Part shown: positions 9,149 through 18,928 of the stretch, piece after piece
Numbering within the stretch: the first letter of the stretch is position 1
Layout of the letters: the number at the start of each line of letters is the position of its first letter
Source of the DNA: JAJYKN01 sp035516155
Lineage (GTDB): Bacteria; Nitrospirota; UBA9217
Reading direction: 5' to 3'
Length of the DNA stretch: 64,000 nucleotides
Assembly (NCBI GenBank): GCA_035516155.1
Contig: DATJAP010000029.1
Span: 30,059-94,058 of the forward strand
The notes under the pieces: generated by a model
Database searches by the model: none
Seen by the model: only the letters and a program-made list of their open reading frames with translations
What the model was told of the DNA's origin: nothing
Translations under genes and position numbers: made by a program

Positions 9149-10408
9149 ATGCATGACAACCTGACGATCATCATAATTGTTGCTGCTATTGCAGCCCTGC
9201 TGTTTTTGATCGTCGTTCTCTTGATTGCGAGCGTTGTACGGCGGGCGCTAAACGAACGCAGATACCGGAAGTTGGACGCCCTTCGAGAGAAGTACCGGGA
9301 ACAGGCCCATCGATTGCTCGACAAGGACGGGATGGCAGGCAATGAACCGGATTTTGCCGCAGCTACGGGATCTCTTGAATGGCAGGCTGTCGAGGAAGTT
9401 CTCCTGGATCTGATGAATAGTGGTGTGTCCGGCGATAAACTGAAAGTGTTTTTTCAACGGCTCGGCTACGTGGCGTATTATGAGAACAGACTTGCCAACA
9501 GAAACCGGTTGGTCAGGGCTTCCGCCATTGATAAACTCGGAAGGATGGGGTCCCAATCGTCCCTCCCGAAACTGCTCCTGAGGCTCGATGAAACAGATCC
9601 GGAGATTCTGACCGTGACGGTGCGTGCACTGAGCCGCATCGGTGACAAGGAAGGGTTGATGGCCATCGTGGAGCGGTTGCCTGTCCTTCTCGGACAGGGG
9701 CAGGTTACACGCAAGGCCATGGAAACAGCGCTGTTGAATTTCGGTAAGGACGCTGTTGTCTGCCTTGTCGAGTACCACATCCAGGATTCCGACCCTTGGA
9801 TCATGTCGTGCGTTCTGGAAACGCTTTCTCACCTCCCATCCGATTTCCGTTCTCTCTCCCTGGCATCCGAACATCTGGGAAGCACAAACCCCGAGGTAAG
9901 GAGCAAGGCGCTGAAAGTAATCGGACGCGCTGAAGCACCCCTTCCCGCTTCATTGCCTGCTTTGATCCTCCCCCTCCTTGATGACCCCGTATGGTTTGTA
10001 AGGCTCCAGGCCATCAAGTCCGTAAATAAGCTCGATTGTGCCGGAGTGGCAAAATCAATCGGCAAGCTCTTGTTCGATAAAAACTGGCAGGTGAGGAGTG
10101 CGGCCGCGCTCAGTCTTGCGCAGCTCGGCACCTGTGCCATGGATGTGTTTCTTGATGCGCTCGTGACGGAGGATATTTATGCGAAGGAAAGCATCTGTGA
10201 GGAAATTGAAAAATCGCGATTCGTCGACCAACTTATTGAGCACTTGGGCGGCAACGACGAAACCCTGAGGACAAAATCCGCTGCAATCCTCCGGATCATG
10301 CATTCCCTGCAGTTCTCTACTCCTCTTCTCGAATGTTCTCTGGCCGATGGCAGCGGCCGAATCAAAGAGGAAATAAATAAGATCCTTGCGGCTGGTGCGG
10401 GACGATGA
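9149..10408 (+). CDS. Membrane-anchored HEAT-repeat protein (419 aa)
   Basis: The N-terminus is one strong membrane helix (about residues 5-31, LTIIIIVAAIAALLFLIVVLL), followed by a cytoplasmic region made of HEAT or PBS-lyase-type helical repeats, e.g. LVRASAIDKLGRMGSQSSLP, EILTVTVRALSRIGDKEGL, NPEVRSKALKVIGRAEAPLP and NWQVRSAAALSLAQLGTCAM. Such repeats are protein-interaction scaffolds. It overlaps the GT2 gene by 4 bp, so the two are probably translationally coupled and may work as a membrane pair, the HEAT protein acting as scaffold or regulator of the synthase. That role is inferred from position only. Confidence 0.8.
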   Translation: MHDNLTIIIIVAAIAALLFLIVVLLIASVVRRALNERRYRKLDALREKYREQAHRLLDKDGMAGNEPDFAAATGSLEWQAVEEVLLDLMNSGVSGDKLKVFFQRLGYVAYYENRLANRNRLVRASAIDKLGRMGSQSSLPKLLLRLDETDPEILTVTVRALSRIGDKEGLMAIVERLPVLLGQGQVTRKAMETALLNFGKDAVVCLVEYHIQDSDPWIMSCVLETLSHLPSDFRSLSLASEHLGSTNPEVRSKALKVIGRAEAPLPASLPALILPLLDDPVWFVRLQAIKSVNKLDCAGVAKSIGKLLFDKNWQVRSAAALSLAQLGTCAMDVFLDALVTEDIYAKESICEEIEKSRFVDQLIEHLGGNDETLRTKSAAILRIMHSLQFSTPLLECSLADGSGRIKEEINKILAAGAGR

Positions 10409-11832
10409 AAACGGCCACCATCACTTTCATCCTGTGGTTCAATTATTTTGTTGGTGCCTATTTCGGCGTGGTGAATACCATACTGGCATTCCTCCTTGCC
10501 CTTTCGTTGTTCGCCATTCTTCGGCACATACAAAGGATCAAATTTGCCCCTATCAGGGATTTTCATGCATCGCCGGAAACACCGCCGGTCTCCATACTCA
10601 TCCCTGTTCACAATGAAGAACAAATCGTGCTGAGAAGCGTGCGCGCCGCATTGGCGGGAGATTACCCCCTGTTTGAAGTTATTGTCATTAATGACGGATC
10701 GCAGGATGAAACGCTGAGGTTGCTCATTAGTGCTTTTCAACTTAAAAAGATCGATCGGGTATACAGAACGTTCCTGAAGACTGAGCCGGTGCATGGATTT
10801 TACGCCAGCAGGGACACCCCGAACCTGCTGGTGATCGACAAGGTCCGCGGAGGCAAGGCCGATGCTCTTAATTGCGGCATCAATGCATCAAAGTGCCCTT
10901 ATTTCTGCTCTGTCGACGCAGACTCTCTTCTCGAAAAAGACGCGCTGATCAGGATCATGACCCCGGTGATAGAAAGCGGCAAGCCGGTCATTGCCTGCGG
11001 CGGCGTTGTCCGCGTCCTGAACGGCGTGGAACTGGAGGACGAAATCACCATCAAAAATGTCGATCTCCCTCGCAGCAGACTCATCTTGTTTCAGATCGTC
11101 GAGTATCTCCGCGGATTTCTGTTCGGCAGGGTCGGGTGGGATGCGTTGAATTCTCTGCTCATTCTCTCCGGCACCTTTTCGCTGTTCCATAAGCAGACGG
11201 TTATTGAGGCTGGCGGATTCATGGTCGGCAACGTGTCCGAAGACATGGAGATGATCGTTAGGCTTCACCGGCTCAAACGTCATCAGAAGAAGCCCTACCG
11301 GATACGGTTCATCTCGGACCCAATCTGCTGGACCGAGGCTCCCGAAAACATGAAGATGCTCGCGCGTCAGCGGCGGCGTTGGCATCTAGGGCTGATCCAG
11401 AGCATCAGCCAGAACCGACGGATGATCTTCAACCCCCGTTACGGCACGATCGGAATGGTCGTGATGCCGTATTATGTTTTTTTTGAAGTCGTCGGCCCGA
11501 TTGTTGAGGTGGTCGGCTATGTTGTGGTGCTTCTTTCCTATTTCATGGGGCTCCTCAGCGTAAGATTCCTTCTGCTGTTCTTCACCCTGGCCATTTTCTA
11601 CGGCGTGTTTCTTTCGACCGCCGGGATTTTTCTCGAAGAAATCACCTACCGGCGGTATCCCCGATGGAGGCACATGTTCCGTCTTCTTCTTTACGGCGTA
11701 TTCGAGAATTTCGGATATCGCCAGATCAACTCGTTCTGGAGGCTGCAGGCGGTGCTTAATTATCTGATCGGCAGGACTGGATGGGAATATGTTCAGGACA
11801 AAGGGCCCCGGGATAAGAAAGGCGGTAGGTAA
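10405..11832 (+). CDS. Processive-type GT2 glycosyltransferase, inner membrane (475 aa)
   Basis: Resembles PgaC/NfrB/YaiP-type polysaccharide synthases. One or two N-terminal membrane helices (to about residue 40) precede a GT-A domain with PVSILIPVHNEEQIVLRSVR, VIVINDGSQDETL, the DxD-type FCSVDADSLLEKDAL (about residue 170), a Glu-Asp acceptor region NVSEDMEMI and the QxxRW motif in ARQRRRWHLGL (about residue 321). Several C-terminal membrane helices follow. No PilZ domain is seen. It overlaps the HEAT gene (ATGA) and lies upstream of a TPR/barrel outer-membrane protein, which suggests synthesis and export of an unidentified glycan. Confidence 0.88.
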   Translation: MKTATITFILWFNYFVGAYFGVVNTILAFLLALSLFAILRHIQRIKFAPIRDFHASPETPPVSILIPVHNEEQIVLRSVRAALAGDYPLFEVIVINDGSQDETLRLLISAFQLKKIDRVYRTFLKTEPVHGFYASRDTPNLLVIDKVRGGKADALNCGINASKCPYFCSVDADSLLEKDALIRIMTPVIESGKPVIACGGVVRVLNGVELEDEITIKNVDLPRSRLILFQIVEYLRGFLFGRVGWDALNSLLILSGTFSLFHKQTVIEAGGFMVGNVSEDMEMIVRLHRLKRHQKKPYRIRFISDPICWTEAPENMKMLARQRRRWHLGLIQSISQNRRMIFNPRYGTIGMVVMPYYVFFEVVGPIVEVVGYVVVLLSYFMGLLSVRFLLLFFTLAIFYGVFLSTAGIFLEEITYRRYPRWRHMFRLLLYGVFENFGYRQINSFWRLQAVLNYLIGRTGWEYVQDKGPRDKKGGR

Positions 11833-12145
11833 CGAGCATAGCGGGCTTCGGCCTTGATGCCTCCCACAAGCATATTACCGGGGGGCCACAACGTATTCAA
11901 GCGGGCGCTCCACCACAAAAAGAGGCCGCATGCTCCTCGGTTTCGTCGCGGACGACAATCTTGTTATTTCTCAGGGGGTCCCCGTGGGCTTTTACCTGGT
12001 GCAAAGATGACCGTCAGCAGCAAGATACAGGGAATTGCAGGTTAATGAGTCTTGCAGGAAATCAAAAAAATAGTTAATGTTCTATCCTCTGCATCTCGGC
12101 AGAAGCAGTGTAGAAAAAGCACCTTAAAAGGGAAGGGTTCATGGA
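11833..12145 (+). other. 313-bp spacer, no firm gene
   Basis: No convincing gene. A 26-codon frame at 11930-12010 (MLLGFVADDNLVISQGVPVG) is protein-like and the frame is open upstream for about 20 more codons, so it may be the tail of a decayed gene. No terminator or consensus promoter was recognised. Confidence 0.2.
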
Positions 12146-13444
12146 ATGATGATTTTTTGTGTATTAGCTCTTGTTGCCACAATAGCTGATGGTGACACAG
12201 CCATGTCAAGAGGCGATTATAACGCTGCAGCACAGTACTATCGTGCGGAGGCTGAAGCTCATCCCGAATCGTATGAGGCAAAGTTCAAACTTGCGCGAGC
12301 CCTCTCTTTTTCGAATCATTATGATGAAGCAATTCAGCTTTATACGGAATTACTGGCAACGCGACCGAATAATTCTGATCTGCTTCTTGGGCGAGGGCGG
12401 ACCTATGCGTGGGAGGGCCGCTGGAATGAAGCCGAGGCGGACATAAAAGCGGTTACGACTCGGTTCCCGGACTACGGTGATGCGTGGTCTGCTCTCGGGG
12501 ATGTGTATTTCTGGAGCGATCGGCCCGGCGATGCTGTAGGCGCATACAGCAAATGGATAGCGGTGAATCCCGATAACCCCCGCGCGTACATTGCGCGCGC
12601 AAAAGCCCATCGGGCGGCGAACGAACTCGACGCGGCCCGCGCCGATTTTGAAGCGGCCCTGTCACACGGAGCGCCTGACTCCGAGATTAACCAATATCTT
12701 ACTTCTCTTCTCCGAAGCAGACAGGTTCCGGAATCAGAAGCGCCTGATATATATAAATGGTTGTTAAATCTGTCCTACGGCTTCAGCGAATTTTCGCCGA
12801 TCCGCAGCGATTGGCACTATTACAGTGCTTCTCTTCGTCATTACTGGCAACAGGGATCACTCGCGTTTGAATATTCGGATTCCCTGCGATTTGGATCCGA
12901 CGATTATGCCTTGGCACTCGACGCGTATGTGGATCTCTGGCCGCGGTCGTATGCGAACATTACTTATCAGTACTCACCGCATGCCATCCTCTTCCCTGGT
13001 GAGTACTATCGTATAGAAATATTCCAGGGAGTAGGAAAGGGATGGGAGCCTTCCGCCAGCTATGACCACATGGATTATACGACAACCAACGTCGATATGT
13101 ACAGCCTTGGTCTTGGGAAATACACCGGCAACTGGTATTTCCGCTGGCGGACAATCTTTATTCCCTCAGCCTCGCTGAGCATATCTCATCATGTTCTCGC
13201 ACGATATTTCTTTGCTGGAAATGGTGATGATTACATCGAAATTAACGGCGGATTTGGCCAGGGTGGTGAATTCCTTGCGGGAACGACGATTGTTAAAACA
13301 ACGAGGAATAAATCGTATGGAGCTGTATTCCAGAAGTATATTACTCCGCGCTGGGGTTTCAAAATTTCAACCAGTTACACTGACAACAATACTTATCCCT
13401 TTATTGAGCGAGATATCTCGGCCAATATTTTAACCCGTTGGTGA
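12146..13444 (+). CDS. TPR plus outer-membrane beta-barrel protein, YaiO/PgaA-like (432 aa)
   Basis: A short signal peptide (MMIFCVLALVATIA) precedes about five TPR units, residues about 15-175 (e.g. GDYNAAAQYYRAEAEAHPES, YDEAIQLYTELLATRPNNSD, PGDAVGAYSKWIAVNPDNPR). From about residue 200 to the C-terminus there are alternating aromatic beta strands (WLLNLSYGFSEFSPIRSDWH, LRHYWQQGSLAFEYSDSLRF) ending in a strand with terminal W (ANILTRW), as in outer-membrane barrels. TPR followed by a barrel is the plan of YaiO and, on a larger scale, PgaA and NfrA. With the upstream GT2 synthase it is a plausible export channel. Confidence 0.82.
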   Translation: MMIFCVLALVATIADGDTAMSRGDYNAAAQYYRAEAEAHPESYEAKFKLARALSFSNHYDEAIQLYTELLATRPNNSDLLLGRGRTYAWEGRWNEAEADIKAVTTRFPDYGDAWSALGDVYFWSDRPGDAVGAYSKWIAVNPDNPRAYIARAKAHRAANELDAARADFEAALSHGAPDSEINQYLTSLLRSRQVPESEAPDIYKWLLNLSYGFSEFSPIRSDWHYYSASLRHYWQQGSLAFEYSDSLRFGSDDYALALDAYVDLWPRSYANITYQYSPHAILFPGEYYRIEIFQGVGKGWEPSASYDHMDYTTTNVDMYSLGLGKYTGNWYFRWRTIFIPSASLSISHHVLARYFFAGNGDDYIEINGGFGQGGEFLAGTTIVKTTRNKSYGAVFQKYITPRWGFKISTSYTDNNTYPFIERDISANILTRW

Positions 13445-13580
13445 TGAAAATGCCGCAGAGCAGGATCCTGGATGAAAGTATCTGAGTCAATTGCGGAGTG
13501 AAGGTTGGCAGATATCCGATGAATAATTGTGAGCAGGATAACGGAAACCAGTTTTTCCTGATACGGAAAGGATTCATATC

Positions 13581-15638
13581 ATGAATTATACAATCCAGAA
13601 GGAACCTGACCACTCATTCCTCGATAAGCTGAAAAACTGCGCTGCCCTGTTTGGTAATTGTTCATTAGCGCTACTGATTGCGTTCTTAGCGTTGCGCATC
13701 ATGGAATTCATCTACATTGCCATGACCAATAATCCTCCGCGCGATTTCTGGAATGTTATCATGCAGGCGCTCCTGTACGATATAGTGTCCTTCTCGACAA
13801 TGCTTCCCTTCCTGTTTATTCCATTTGTTATTGTTTACCTGAGCGCCCGAACCATGAAGTCCCGTTACTGGATATATTTTGTCGGGGGATCGATTGTTAT
13901 AATCCTGTACGCGATGCTCATTAAATATTTTGCCACGGCGTTGGTTCCGCTCGGTGCAGATCTTTTCGGATACTCCATGAAGGAAATTAAGGAAACCGTT
14001 CGAAGCGGTGTCACTTTTGATGTAATTTCAATATTCCTATTTGTCATGCCGGTAATAGTATTCTGGGCTTGTTTTTCATTTATATACTCCCGCAAATTGT
14101 TTAAACCGGTATCTGCATTTGTCTTATTAGGAACGGGAGTCTTACTGATTTGCACGGTATCCGTCTTGCCCGTAAGAACATCGTTTGAAACAGAATTATC
14201 CTATAATCTGGCTTTAAACAAAATGGTTTATTTTGTCGAAGAATCCTATGCCTATTTTTCCCGTTCAACAAAAGGGATTATCAATGCTCAAGCTCCTCAC
14301 AGAGATGAAAGGCGGCCTGACAATGCGTCGGCATTGAAATATATAAATTCTGACTATCCATTTTTGAGGACCGACGAAACTCCTGATGTACTTGGTGAAT
14401 ACTTCAATATTGTTCCTAACAGGCCGCCCAATATAGTTTTTATTCTGGTGGAAGGTTTAGGCAAGGCTTTCAGCGGACCCAATGCGTATCTGGGGAGCTT
14501 TACGCCGTTTCTCGATGATTTGGCTGGCAAAAGTTTATACTGGGAGAATTTTCTTTCTTCACAGGGACGTACCTTTGCAGCGCTTCCGTCCATTTTAGCC
14601 TCATTGCCATTCGCAGATAAAGGCTTCAGTGACCTGGGACAACGAATGCCCAAACATCTTTCTTTAATGAGCATCTTGAAACATAATGGCTACCGCATTA
14701 AATTTTATTATGGCAGTGATTTGGATTTTGATAACGAGCGATTATTTCTGCAGAAACAGGGCGTCGATGTAATGATTGGCATAAATGACTATGATAAAAA
14801 TTATTCGAAAAGCCCGGGCACAGACTGGGGCTATCCCGACCGGGAACTGATGCGGAAAGCGCTGAAAATGGATAGTCAAGATTCGAAGCAGCCCTATGTT
14901 TCATTCGTGCAAACCATAAGTATGCATACTTCATATTCCATCCCCGATCAGGAGAAATACCTTAAACTCTTCGAGGAGCGAATGAACCAATTGGGGTTTG
15001 ACGAAGCTCAGAAGGAACGCCATCGCACTTACGAAAAGATATATTCAACAATAGTATATACAGATGAGGCGTTGCGTTTCTTTTTTGAGCAGTATGCAAA
15101 ACTTCCTGCCTATAGCAATACCATATTTATCATTACCGGAGATCATCGATTGCCCGAAATACCGATGTCCACCAAAATAGACAGGTTCCATGTTCCGCTG
15201 ATCATCTTCTCGCCCATGCTTAAGCGCACAGCGTTTATCCAGTCAATCTCATCTCAATTGGACATTACGCCGTCTCTTTTGGCCTTCCTGAAGAAGAATT
15301 ACCATATAGATACTCCGTCCACCGTTTCCTGGGTCGGTACGGGACTGGATACGGATCCTTCCTTCAGGAATGTGCATACATACCCTCTCAAACACACAAA
15401 AACCAATCTGATTGATTTCATTTCCGGAATGTATTTCATCGATCAGGATACATTGTTTTCCATAGGTCAGAATATGGATCTCGAGCCGATTCAGGACGAA
15501 GGGAAAAGGGACCAGTTGATTGCAGAATTTAATCAATACAGAGAACGGAACGACCGGTTCACCCATGAATTAAAACTGATTCCGGATAGTTTATACGAAC
15601 AATATCGCCCGCGAGGAATACAGCAAGGCAAACTATGA
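13581..15638 (+). CDS. LtaS-like membrane sulfatase-fold phosphotransferase (685 aa)
   Basis: About five N-terminal membrane helices (residues about 25-205), then a periplasmic alkaline-phosphatase/sulfatase domain from about residue 275. The domain opens PPNIVFILVEGLGKAFSGPN. A likely nucleophile Thr sits in SSQGRTFAALPSIL (about residue 331), and a metal-binding Asp-His in IFIITGDHRLPE. The plan matches lipoteichoic-acid synthase and the phosphoglycerol or phosphoethanolamine transferases of Gram-negatives, which modify membrane glycans or glucans. Following the GT2 and barrel genes, it probably decorates that glycan; the substrate is unknown. Confidence 0.85.
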   Translation: MNYTIQKEPDHSFLDKLKNCAALFGNCSLALLIAFLALRIMEFIYIAMTNNPPRDFWNVIMQALLYDIVSFSTMLPFLFIPFVIVYLSARTMKSRYWIYFVGGSIVIILYAMLIKYFATALVPLGADLFGYSMKEIKETVRSGVTFDVISIFLFVMPVIVFWACFSFIYSRKLFKPVSAFVLLGTGVLLICTVSVLPVRTSFETELSYNLALNKMVYFVEESYAYFSRSTKGIINAQAPHRDERRPDNASALKYINSDYPFLRTDETPDVLGEYFNIVPNRPPNIVFILVEGLGKAFSGPNAYLGSFTPFLDDLAGKSLYWENFLSSQGRTFAALPSILASLPFADKGFSDLGQRMPKHLSLMSILKHNGYRIKFYYGSDLDFDNERLFLQKQGVDVMIGINDYDKNYSKSPGTDWGYPDRELMRKALKMDSQDSKQPYVSFVQTISMHTSYSIPDQEKYLKLFEERMNQLGFDEAQKERHRTYEKIYSTIVYTDEALRFFFEQYAKLPAYSNTIFIITGDHRLPEIPMSTKIDRFHVPLIIFSPMLKRTAFIQSISSQLDITPSLLAFLKKNYHIDTPSTVSWVGTGLDTDPSFRNVHTYPLKHTKTNLIDFISGMYFIDQDTLFSIGQNMDLEPIQDEGKRDQLIAEFNQYRERNDRFTHELKLIPDSLYEQYRPRGIQQGKL

Positions 15639-15735
15639 ATCTGTTTGAGGCGCATCGGCTCGCTCCTCCAGCCTTCATTGCCGACTATTGATCTGCAGGA
15701 AAAGCTCAATTTGTCTCTTATTCGTGTGCCTGCTA

Positions 15736-16563
15736 ATGAATATTGGTTACCACAACGGATTTGTCGATGCGCATGTTCACATCGAGGATGCGCGCGATCT
15801 TGAAGCAATCACAGCCGCGGGCGTTGCGGCGGTGCGCGACGCGGGAACGCGGACGGGGGCGGGTCTGGCTATCAGGGGGACCGGGAGAAGGGGGGAAACA
15901 CCCCTGGTCGTTTCAGCAGGTCGTGCGCTTTTGAAGGAGGGCGGTTACGGTTCACATTTTGGGACTCCGGTCGGGACGCGGAATGAAATAAAGTCGGAAA
16001 TTGACAGGCTCAAAAAAGCCGGTGCTGGTATAATAAAAATCATGGCCTCGGGTATTGTAAGCCTGCGCCATCCTGGCAGCATAACACCAGGGAGCTTTAC
16101 TGCCGAAGAAATTGAGTATATAGTCGATGAAGCCGCCCAGCTTGGGCTTTCGGTCATGGCGCATGCAAACGGAGAAAGCGCCGTCATTTCCGCAGCAAGA
16201 ACAGGCGTTCGTTCGATTGAGCATGGATTTTTCATGACGAAAAAAGCGCTCGATGCCATGGCAAAAGCGGGAACGTTCTGGACGCCGACTGTCGGTGCCC
16301 TTGCCCGGGCTTCCGATTCCGGCGCGGTTTCAGCCGAGGCAAAGGCATATATCAACGGCCTTATACGAACCCACTTGGAAATGATCAGTCGCGCGCATGC
16401 CATGGGTATCCCCTTGGCAATCGGAACTGATTGCATACTGCCTGACAGGGAGTACGAAAAAGCGTACGCTGCCGAATTGTCATTCTTTGAACAGGCGGGG
16501 CTTCCGCGTGATATCGTGCTCCGGATCGCAGCGGATGGCGGGCAAAAGCTACTGGGGATATGA
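15736..16563 (+). CDS. Amidohydrolase, imidazolonepropionase/prolidase-like (275 aa)
   Basis: TIM-barrel metal-dependent hydrolase. It has the HxH metal motif in GFVDAHVHIED, a probable carboxylated Lys in AGIIKIMASG, metal His residues in SVMAHANGES and VRSIEHGFFM, and the catalytic Asp in LAIGTDC. ATG 15736 is used; the frame also extends to a TTG at 15688 that would add a hydrophobic leader. The protein is short because the small beta-sandwich that normally flanks the barrel is missing at both ends. Substrate not predictable. It stands between the glycan locus and the phosphofructokinases. Confidence 0.8.
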   Translation: MNIGYHNGFVDAHVHIEDARDLEAITAAGVAAVRDAGTRTGAGLAIRGTGRRGETPLVVSAGRALLKEGGYGSHFGTPVGTRNEIKSEIDRLKKAGAGIIKIMASGIVSLRHPGSITPGSFTAEEIEYIVDEAAQLGLSVMAHANGESAVISAARTGVRSIEHGFFMTKKALDAMAKAGTFWTPTVGALARASDSGAVSAEAKAYINGLIRTHLEMISRAHAMGIPLAIGTDCILPDREYEKAYAAELSFFEQAGLPRDIVLRIAADGGQKLLGI

Positions 16564-16699
16564 TGGATTTGGTCAAGGGTCATGCGGCAGAAACAGGGAT
16601 GATCGTCAGGCATTCTGACGTTGGTCGTGCGTTCTGCTCTGTCTTATCCATGTTCATCCCTGATTAAAACTCTTTTCAGGATTACTTCCGGAGGATATC

Positions 16700-17314
16700 A
16701 TGCGAATAGGCGTTCTGTCGGGCGGCGGAGATGCGCCGGGGCTCAATGCTGTCATCCGGGCTGTAGTCAAGACGGCGATTTTCAAGTATGGATGGGACGT
16801 GACCGGCATTGTCGACGGTTTCGAGGGGCTTCTTATGCCCACGAAGACCCGGCAGCTGACATCGTGGAACACGCGCGGCATTCTTTTTGTCGGCGGCACC
16901 ATACTCGGCACGACGAACCGGGGCAATCCCTTTGCGCACAAAACCGTTGTGGGCGGCAAAGAGATCATCGAGGACATGTCGCCTATGGTTCTGAGTAATA
17001 TCAAGGAGCTGGGCCTCGATGTGCTTGTTGTCATCGGCGGCGACGGCTCGCTCAAAATCGGGTACGGGATCCACAAACTGGGCGTCCCGGTGGTAGGTGT
17101 ACCGAAAACCATCGACAACGATCTCATGGCCACCTATGTGACCTTCGGTTTTCAAACTGCGGTCGATACGGCAACGGAAGCGCTGGACAAGCTCCACACC
17201 ACGGCAGAAAGCCATCAGCGAGTCATCGTTCTTGAGGTTATGTTATGTCATCCTTTAAGTGTTGTTTATCTTCAGAAGAAAGATACGGTAAAACAAGGAT
17301 ATCTTTATCACTGA
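16700..17314 (+). pseudogene. Truncated 6-phosphofructokinase copy
   Basis: Residues 1 to about 180 are nearly the same as the intact PFK 925 bp downstream (roughly nine in ten residues by eye), including SGGGDAPGLNAVIRAVVKTA, VIGGDGSLKIG and GVPKTIDNDLMATYVTFGF. Homology stops abruptly at about 17241, after VIVLEVM; the remaining 24 codons are unrelated and AT-rich. The lost half holds the rest of the fructose-phosphate site and the dimer core, so the product should be inactive. It keeps a good GGAGG site. The nucleotide differences from the intact copy are mostly silent. Confidence 0.85.
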
Positions 17315-17624
17315 GAATTAAGCAGTTGATTTATCGTCATATCATATATCTGTAGGTTGTAGTGGGATAACGGGCATACTGCAGGGTAGCCTAGAAGTGT
17401 CAGGATGTGAGCAAAGATTCAGTAGAGGGCCGAGGTTTTGATTTTAAAGGCGGCCGCTGTTTAGCTTTTGCAGGCACCAAAAAAACATTCGCCGATTCAG
17501 AAAACAATCGCAGAACTCGAGCAGGGGATGCAATCAAAATCCCGGCGAAAAAAAGTCGTGAAGTTCAGCATCCGGCAGGAAGGCCGGAGATGCATCTTGT
17601 ATTATTTCATGGGGAGGTTTATTC
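17315..17624 (+). other. 310-bp spacer between the two PFK copies
   Basis: No supported gene. The sequence bears no visible resemblance to the missing 3' half of phosphofructokinase, so the truncation was a deletion or replacement rather than a frameshift. No insertion-sequence ends were recognised. GGGGAGG just before 17625 is the ribosome binding site of the intact copy. Confidence 0.4.
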
Positions 17625-18704
17625 ATGCGGATCGGCATCTTGTCAGGAGGCGGTGACGCGCCGGGTCTTAACGCGGTCATCCGTGCGGTGGTCAAGACGG
17701 CGATACTTAAATACGGATGGGAGGTAACCGGCATCATTGACGGTTTCGAGGGACTCCTTACGCCCACAAAAACCAGGCAGCTTACTACCTGGAACACGCG
17801 GGGGATCCTGATGGTCGGCGGCACCATACTCGGCACGACCAACCGCGGCAACCCCTTTGCGCATAAAACGATGGTCGGCGGCAAGGAGATTACCGAAGAC
17901 ATGTCGCCACTGGTGCTTGAGAATATCAAAGAGCTGGGACTGGACGCCCTCATCGTTATCGGAGGCGACGGATCGTTAAAGATCGGTCATAAACTCCATA
18001 AACTGGGGGTCCCGGTCATAGGGGTCCCGAAGACCATCGACAACGATCTCATGGCCACCTATGTCACCTTCGGCTTCCAGACCGCGGTCGATACCGCAAC
18101 GGAGGCGCTCGACAAGCTCCACACAACGGCCGAAAGCCACCAACGAGTGCTTTTTTTGGAGGTGATGGGAAGGTACGCAGGATGGATCGCACTGGAAGCA
18201 GGCATATCGGGAAGCGCCGATGTCATTCTCATACCCGAAATACCGTTCAGCATGGGAAAGGTGGCGGAAAGACTGCTGGAGAGGAAAAAAGCGGGAAGTA
18301 AATCCAGCATCGTGATCGTCGCCGAAGGAGCGAAGCCGGAAGGAGGGGAGATGTCGGTACGGGAAAAAGCCCCCGATGGGTACGTCCTGCGGTTCGGCGG
18401 GATCGGGGAGAGCGTGGCAGCCGAGATTTCCAAAATTACAGATTTCGAGACACGAGTGACGGTGCTTGGCCATCTGCAGCGCGGCGGGAGCCCCTGCCCG
18501 TTCGACCGGCTTCTGGCGACACGGTACGGCGCCCACGCAGTGGAACTTGTTGCCCGGAAGAAGTTCGGGGAGATGGTGTCCTACCAGCCGCCCGCCATCA
18601 CCTCGGTGCCGCTCGACCAGGCAATCAGCAGTTTAAAGCTCGTTGATCCAGATTGCGATTTAGTAAAAATCGCTGAGGGTATGGGGATAAATTTTGGCAG
18701 GTGA
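17625..18704 (+). CDS. pfkA: 6-phosphofructokinase (359 aa)
   Basis: Phosphorylates fructose 6-phosphate to fructose 1,6-bisphosphate. It has SGGGDAPGLNAVIR, VIGGDGSLKIG, the catalytic loop PKTIDND, FQTAVDTATEAL, MGRYAGWIALEAGISGSADV and LGHLQRGGSPCPFDRLLATR. The residue after GGD is Gly (GGDGS), while the catalytic loop has Lys (PKTIDND) rather than Gly. The Gly/Lys combination is associated with the ATP-using group III subfamily, whereas PPi enzymes generally have GGDD; phosphodonor is therefore inferred as ATP, with some doubt. Complete length. Confidence 0.93.
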   Translation: MRIGILSGGGDAPGLNAVIRAVVKTAILKYGWEVTGIIDGFEGLLTPTKTRQLTTWNTRGILMVGGTILGTTNRGNPFAHKTMVGGKEITEDMSPLVLENIKELGLDALIVIGGDGSLKIGHKLHKLGVPVIGVPKTIDNDLMATYVTFGFQTAVDTATEALDKLHTTAESHQRVLFLEVMGRYAGWIALEAGISGSADVILIPEIPFSMGKVAERLLERKKAGSKSSIVIVAEGAKPEGGEMSVREKAPDGYVLRFGGIGESVAAEISKITDFETRVTVLGHLQRGGSPCPFDRLLATRYGAHAVELVARKKFGEMVSYQPPAITSVPLDQAISSLKLVDPDCDLVKIAEGMGINFGR

Positions 18705-18868
18705 CGATACTTTAAAAGGTTATTTTCCGTTTTAAGAACCGTAAATTGATTATCGCCTAAAAAATTGGTATGCGGATATCATGGTTGATAACAAAGAAAT
18801 TTAGGCTAATTGCCTTATGAGGTTGGCTTCATTTCCGTGTCCATTATGCCTGATTGTGCAATATAAGG

Positions 18869-18897
18869 TTGACATCCCCATATGTGTATGATAAATT
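18869..18897 (+). promoter_or_regulatory. Candidate hsd operon promoter
   Basis: TTGACA (18869-18874) is followed 17 bp later by TAAATT (18892-18897). The -35 is consensus and the -10 weak. It lies 31 bp before hsdM, in an AT-rich 224-bp gap that marks the change from GC-richer core genes to the accessory region. Confidence 0.45.
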
Positions 18898-18928
18898 AAA
18901 TCATGCAAACTAAGGTTGGGGGTATAAA

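Noticed and set aside
11854..12045. 63-codon frame in the GT2-to-barrel spacer
   Set aside because: Basic, unpatterned translation; a different frame in the same stretch looks more protein-like but is only 26 codons from its ATG.
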